Shown here one piece after another: positions 60,712-64,000 of a stretch of 64,000 nt of DNA. Under the pieces are notes generated by a model. That model saw nothing but the letters and a program-made list of their open reading frames with translations, did not search any database and was not told where the DNA came from. The stretch comes from Azospirillaceae bacterium (GTDB lineage: Bacteria > Pseudomonadota > Alphaproteobacteria > Azospirillales > Azospirillaceae): positions 83,013-147,012 of the forward strand of contig JARLIO010000062.1 of assembly GCA_031291675.1 (NCBI GenBank), in the 5' to 3' direction. The stretch's first letter is position 1; every line of letters starts with the position of its first letter. The position numbers and the translations under genes were made by a program.

Positions 60712-61755
60712 ATGAAGACCTATTCCATTGCCATCATCGCGGGCGACGGCATCGGACCGGCCGTGATCGCCGCCGCCTGGGAGGTGCTCCAGGGCGTGGC
60801 CAAGGGCTCGGGCTTCATCCTGAATGGCACCATGCTGCCCTGGTCCTGTGCCTATTATCAGGAAAACGGCGCGATGATGCCCGCCGACGGGATCGAGACG
60901 CTGCGCGGCTTCGACGCCATCCTGCTCGGCGCTGTGGGCTGGCCGGCGCAGGTCCCCGATGCGGTTTCGTTGCACGGGCTGCTGTTGCCGATCCGCCGGG
61001 CCTTTGACCAGTACGCCAATATCCGCCCGCATCGGTTGCTGCCCGGCGTCCAGGGGCCGTTGAAGACCGAGCGATTCGACATTCTGTGCATTCGTGAGAA
61101 CACCGAGGGCGAATATGCCGGCGCCGGCGGCCGCATCCATCAGGGGACGCCGCACGAGGTCGCGGTCGAGACCGCTGTTTTCACCCGCCGCGGCGTCGAA
61201 CGGATCCTGCGTTTCGGCTTTGAACAGGCCCGGGCGCGCCGCGGCCGGCTGGCGTCGGTCACCAAGTCGAACGCCCAGAAATATTCGATGGTGTTCTGGG
61301 ACGACATCACCCGTCATCTTGCCGGTGAATACCCGGACGTCGTGGTCACCAGCTATCACGTCGACGCCATGGCGGCACGCATGGTCACGGCGCCGGAAAG
61401 CCTGGACGTCGTCGTCGCGTCCAACCTGTTCGGCGATATCCTGACCGACCTTGGTGCCGCGATCCAGGGTGGGCTCGGGCTGGCCGCCTCGGCCAATATC
61501 AATCCCGACCGGACCGCGCCGTCGATGTTCGAGCCGGTCCATGGCTCCGCCCCGGACATTGCCCATCTCGGCATTGCCAACCCGATCGCCGCGATCTGGT
61601 CCAGCGCCATGATGCTGGCGCATCTGGGCGAGACGGCGGCCGCGGACCGGATCATGATGGCCCTGGCGGCGACGACGATGCGCAACATCGGCACGGTTCC
61701 CGGCAAGGATCGGACCGAAGCCGTCACCGCCGCCGTTCTCTCTGCCCTTTCCTGA
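60712..61755 (+). CDS. Tartrate/D-malate dehydrogenase-type oxidative decarboxylase
   Basis: A 347-aa member of the isocitrate/isopropylmalate dehydrogenase superfamily. Its start IIAGDGIGPAVIAAAWEVLQ, the substrate-binding region RPHRLLPGVQGPL, the KSNAQKYSMVFWDD motif with catalytic Lys, and LFGDILTDLGAAIQGGLG fit the tartrate dehydrogenase/decarboxylase - D-malate dehydrogenase (TtuC/DmlA) group. The metal-binding Asp set is present. It would act on a 2-hydroxyacid made by earlier steps of the pathway. Confidence 0.85.
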   Translation: MKTYSIAIIAGDGIGPAVIAAAWEVLQGVAKGSGFILNGTMLPWSCAYYQENGAMMPADGIETLRGFDAILLGAVGWPAQVPDAVSLHGLLLPIRRAFDQYANIRPHRLLPGVQGPLKTERFDILCIRENTEGEYAGAGGRIHQGTPHEVAVETAVFTRRGVERILRFGFEQARARRGRLASVTKSNAQKYSMVFWDDITRHLAGEYPDVVVTSYHVDAMAARMVTAPESLDVVVASNLFGDILTDLGAAIQGGLGLAASANINPDRTAPSMFEPVHGSAPDIAHLGIANPIAAIWSSAMMLAHLGETAAADRIMMALAATTMRNIGTVPGKDRTEAVTAAVLSALS

Positions 61756-61772
61756 GCCGAAAGCGTCAAGCG

Positions 61773-63242
61773 ATGCCCAATTTTACCGATACCTTGAAAG
61801 ACCCCGGCCTTTTTCGTCCGCAGGGGCTGATTGGCGGACTCTGGCGCGATGCGGGGTCGGGTCGGACGATCGACGTCATCGACCCGGCAACGCAACAGGT
61901 GATCGGCACCGTCCCGGACATGGATGGGGAGGACACCGATGCCGCGATCGCCGCCGCGGCCGCGGCCTTCCCCTTGTGGCGCAAGAAGACCCACGCCGAG
62001 CGCGCCGCCTTGCTGGAAGCCTGGCATGGCCTGATGATCGCCCATCTCGACGATCTGGCGCTTATCCTGACGCGGGAACAGGGCAAGCCGCTGGACGAGG
62101 CGCGCGGCGAGATCCGCTATGGCGCCGCCTTCGTCAAATGGTTCGCCGAGGAGGCGCGCCGGGTCGGCGGAACCACGATCCCGTCGCCGACGCCCGATCG
62201 CCGCATCCTCGTGCTCAAGGAGCCGGTCGGCGTCTGCGGCATCATCACGCCGTGGAATTTTCCCAACGCCATGATTACCCGCAAGGTGGCTCCGGCACTG
62301 GCCGCGGGTTGCTGCGTCGTGATCAAACCGTCCGATTTCACCCCCTATTCGGCGTTGGCGCTGGGCGTGCTGGCGGAACGGGCCGGAATCCCGGCCGGCG
62401 TCGTCAATATCGTCACCGGTCTGCCCACGGCGATCGGCAATGCGATCATGGCCAGTGACACGGTGCGCAAGATCTCGTTCACCGGTTCGACCCGGATCGG
62501 GTCGTTGCTGATGCGCGGCGCCGCCGACAGCATCAAGCGGCTCAGCCTGGAACTGGGCGGCAATGCCCCCTTCATCGTCTTCGACGATGCCGATCTGGAT
62601 CAGGCGGTCGAGGGCGTCATCGTCTCGAAGTTCCGCAATGGCGGCCAGACCTGCGTCTGCGCCAACCGGATCCTGGTCCAGGCCGGGGTCTATGAGGCTT
62701 TCACGGCAAAGCTGGTCGCCCGGGTCAACGCCATGAAGGTTGGTCCGGGTCTGGAACCGGGCGTTGCCATCGGACCGATGATCAATGCCGCGGCCATCGC
62801 CAAGATCAGGCGTCATATCGAGGACGCGCTCGCCAAGGGAGCGCGGATCGCGTCGGCCGCGCCGCCGCCGCCCGAGGGTTCGCACTTTATCAGCCCGGTG
62901 GTCCTGACGGAGGCCACGACCGCGATGGCGTTGGCCCATGAGGAGACCTTTGGTCCGGTCGCCCCGCTGTTCCGTTTTTCCACCGAGGAGGAAGCCGTCA
63001 CCATCGCCAACGCGACGCCCTTCGGTCTTGCCGCCTATTTCTATACCCAGAGTCTGAAACGGTCGTGGCGCGTCGCTGAAGCCCTGGAGGCCGGTATGAT
63101 CGGCCTCAATACCGGGGCGATTTCCACCGAGGTCGCGCCCTTCGGCGGTGTCAAGCAATCGGGCCTTGGCCGCGAGGGGGCACAGGTTGGTATTGAGGAA
63201 TATCTGGAGACCAAGACGTTCCATATCGGCGGCCTGGGATAG
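61773..63242 (+). CDS. gabD: Succinate-semialdehyde dehydrogenase (GabD-like)
   Basis: A 489-aa aldehyde dehydrogenase. The N-terminus FRPQGLIGGLWRDAGSGRTI and the motifs GVCGIITPWNFPNAMITRKV, SFTGSTRIGS, the base Glu in LSLELGGNAPF and nucleophile Cys in NGGQTCVCANR (GGQxC with a second Cys two residues on) are those of GabD. It oxidises succinate semialdehyde to succinate, the last step of GABA and putrescine breakdown. It is the last gene of the operon and makes amine catabolism the most economical reading of the region. Confidence 0.88.
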   Translation: MPNFTDTLKDPGLFRPQGLIGGLWRDAGSGRTIDVIDPATQQVIGTVPDMDGEDTDAAIAAAAAAFPLWRKKTHAERAALLEAWHGLMIAHLDDLALILTREQGKPLDEARGEIRYGAAFVKWFAEEARRVGGTTIPSPTPDRRILVLKEPVGVCGIITPWNFPNAMITRKVAPALAAGCCVVIKPSDFTPYSALALGVLAERAGIPAGVVNIVTGLPTAIGNAIMASDTVRKISFTGSTRIGSLLMRGAADSIKRLSLELGGNAPFIVFDDADLDQAVEGVIVSKFRNGGQTCVCANRILVQAGVYEAFTAKLVARVNAMKVGPGLEPGVAIGPMINAAAIAKIRRHIEDALAKGARIASAAPPPPEGSHFISPVVLTEATTAMALAHEETFGPVAPLFRFSTEEEAVTIANATPFGLAAYFYTQSLKRSWRVAEALEAGMIGLNTGAISTEVAPFGGVKQSGLGREGAQVGIEEYLETKTFHIGGLG

Positions 63243-63393
63243 ACCGGGTCGGGTTCGATCGCGCATCCCGAGGTTGGCGTTGCGCGATCAGAACCGGAGC
63301 GGCGGAGGCCGGTCCGAGCCTGCCTCATGACCCGCCTTGGGGACAGCCGTCCGATTTGTGCCCCAACGCCGCCGAGATCGGCAACCGGCGTGA

Positions 63394-63747
63394 TCAGTGC
63401 AATGGCGGCGGCAGATAGCGGATCGCCGCGAGCAGGATGCCGGTGATGACGACCAGCATGCCACCGAGTTTGATGGTCATGCGTTGTTCCAGAAGCTTCA
63501 AATCGGATCTGATCTCGGCGACTTCAGCAGCCAGTTCGGCGATATTCGCCTTCAATTCGCTCCTTGTCGCGGCCAGGTTCGCGTTCAACTCGCTCTTCGT
63601 CGCGGCGATCTCCGCTTTCAACTCGCCCTTGGTCGCGCCCAGGTCCGCCTTGCTCGCGGCCTGGATGTCCATGAAGTCGGCCAGGGCTTCCACCTGCTCC
63701 GTGGTGAAGCCGACCTTCTGGAGTTTCAGGATCGTTGACGCGCTCAT
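63394..63747 (-). CDS. DUF1640-type coiled-coil membrane protein
   Basis: A 117-aa protein. Residues ~1-30 (STILKLQKVGFTTEQVEALA), a long coiled coil made of near-repeated units (KGELKAEIAATKSELNANLA, then ATRSELKANIAELAAEVAEI) and one C-terminal transmembrane helix (KLGGMLVVITGILLAAIRYL). This matches DUF1640/CCDC90-like proteins, often found beside mobile elements. The repeated SELKAN-type units suggest internal duplication. The ATG at 63747 lies at the family-typical position. Confidence 0.8.
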   Translation of the reverse strand: MSASTILKLQKVGFTTEQVEALADFMDIQAASKADLGATKGELKAEIAATKSELNANLAATRSELKANIAELAAEVAEIRSDLKLLEQRMTIKLGGMLVVITGILLAAIRYLPPPLH

Positions 63748-63883
63748 AGGACCTTGGAAACCTGGAACAGGAGGAAACCTGTCATGACTGCCGTCATAGT
63801 CATTATTATCATAACACCCAACGTGGGAGCCGTATGCCGGAAAGTCGCATGGACCGTTCCGTGGGGAGCGACTGTCTGGCATG

Positions 63884-64000
63884 TCAAGACGAAACAGCAA
63901 GGCTTAGACGAACATCGCGGGCTTTGGCATTCAGCCGGACCAGAAGTTTGTGAGCCAGAGCGACGCGGATGAGCTTTTTGGGCTTTCCTGCGTCGCTCAA
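63884..64000 (-). CDS. IS110-family transposase, C-terminal part (continues beyond the window)
   Basis: The last 38 codons of a minus-strand gene read LSDAGKPKKLIRVALAHKLL then VRLNAKARDVRLSLAVSS, ending in TGA at 63884. The pattern GKPxKxxxxAxxxKLLxxLNAxxR is the usual C-terminus of IS110-family DEDD transposases. The remainder lies past the right edge. The right end of the insertion sequence would be within 63748-63883, next to the DUF1640 gene. Confidence 0.7.
   Translation of the reverse strand: MSDAGKPKKLIRVALAHKLLVRLNAKARDVRLSLAVSS

Noticed and set aside
61356..63266. 636-codon minus-strand frame under gabD
   Set aside because: Antisense shadow of an unmistakable aldehyde dehydrogenase gene.
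1..64000. CRISPR array, tRNA or rRNA genes
   Set aside because: No regularly spaced direct repeats with unique spacers except the origin iterons, and no cloverleaf or rRNA-like sequence was seen.

Overview
The window is GC-rich DNA that reads as part of a large plasmid or chromid of an alphaproteobacterium. The gene families (RepA_C-type initiator, ParA followed by a small coiled-coil partner, a plasmid greB, BluB, DUF6600, HyuAB) fit the Acetobacteraceae/Rhodospirillales side, but that placement is inference. No rRNA, tRNA or CRISPR array is visible.

1-4 kb is the replication backbone. It holds a winged-helix protein, the initiator repA, and an iteron-type origin in which five 20-bp repeats in one orientation face four in the other across an AT-rich spacer. 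greB and a small coiled-coil gene follow. 4.4-16 kb carries an ldhA-type D-lactate dehydrogenase, a divergent RND efflux operon (adaptor plus two tandem permeases, no outer-membrane factor) and a FecR-like/DUF6600 exported protein. 16-19 kb has a truncated prolyl-oligopeptidase remnant and the partition operon parA - coiled-coil partner - bluB, with a 26-bp palindrome upstream of parA.

19.4-28.3 kb is a compact nine-gene, one-direction cluster for an activated and modified sugar, probably heptose-based. It encodes a GmhA-like isomerase, a HldE-like kinase/nucleotidyltransferase fusion with its domains in reverse order, a sugar-1-phosphate nucleotidyltransferase, two NAD-sugar epimerase/dehydratases and a methyltransferase. 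It also encodes E1-alpha/E1-beta-type thiamine-diphosphate subunits without E2 or E3, and a zinc alcohol dehydrogenase. No glycosyltransferase is present. This is the best candidate for an undescribed pathway.

28.3-34.4 kb is accessory mosaic DNA. It holds a small stress-type cassette (CsbD, PRC-barrel, tiny membrane protein), gene remnants (alpha/beta hydrolase, frameshifted LysR, a 101-bp copy of an oxidoreductase segment), and a stand-alone TnpB nuclease with an intact active site and a recognisable omega-RNA end. An AT-rich island with palindromes, an XRE regulator and several dispersed repeats complete the region.

34.5-63.3 kb is a catabolic island for an amine, amino-acid or hydantoin-like compound. 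It includes a dipeptide/opine-type ABC importer, three FAD-dependent amine/amino-acid oxidases, a class-III aminotransferase, two HAD hydrolases and three GNAT acetyltransferases. It also includes a hydroxyacid dehydrogenase, HyuA/HyuB, two aldehyde dehydrogenases (one GabD-like), a tartrate/malate-type dehydrogenase, and Lrp and LysR regulators. A YcaQ-like gene and a MazEF-type toxin-antitoxin pair interrupt it. The window ends in the C-terminus of an IS110-family transposase.

Three families of dispersed non-coding repeats run through the intergenic spaces: R1 (~140 bp, 3 copies), R2 (~140 bp hairpin element, 4 full copies and 1 core-less copy) and R3 (63 bp, 2 identical copies). Coordinates for sub-features were read by eye.
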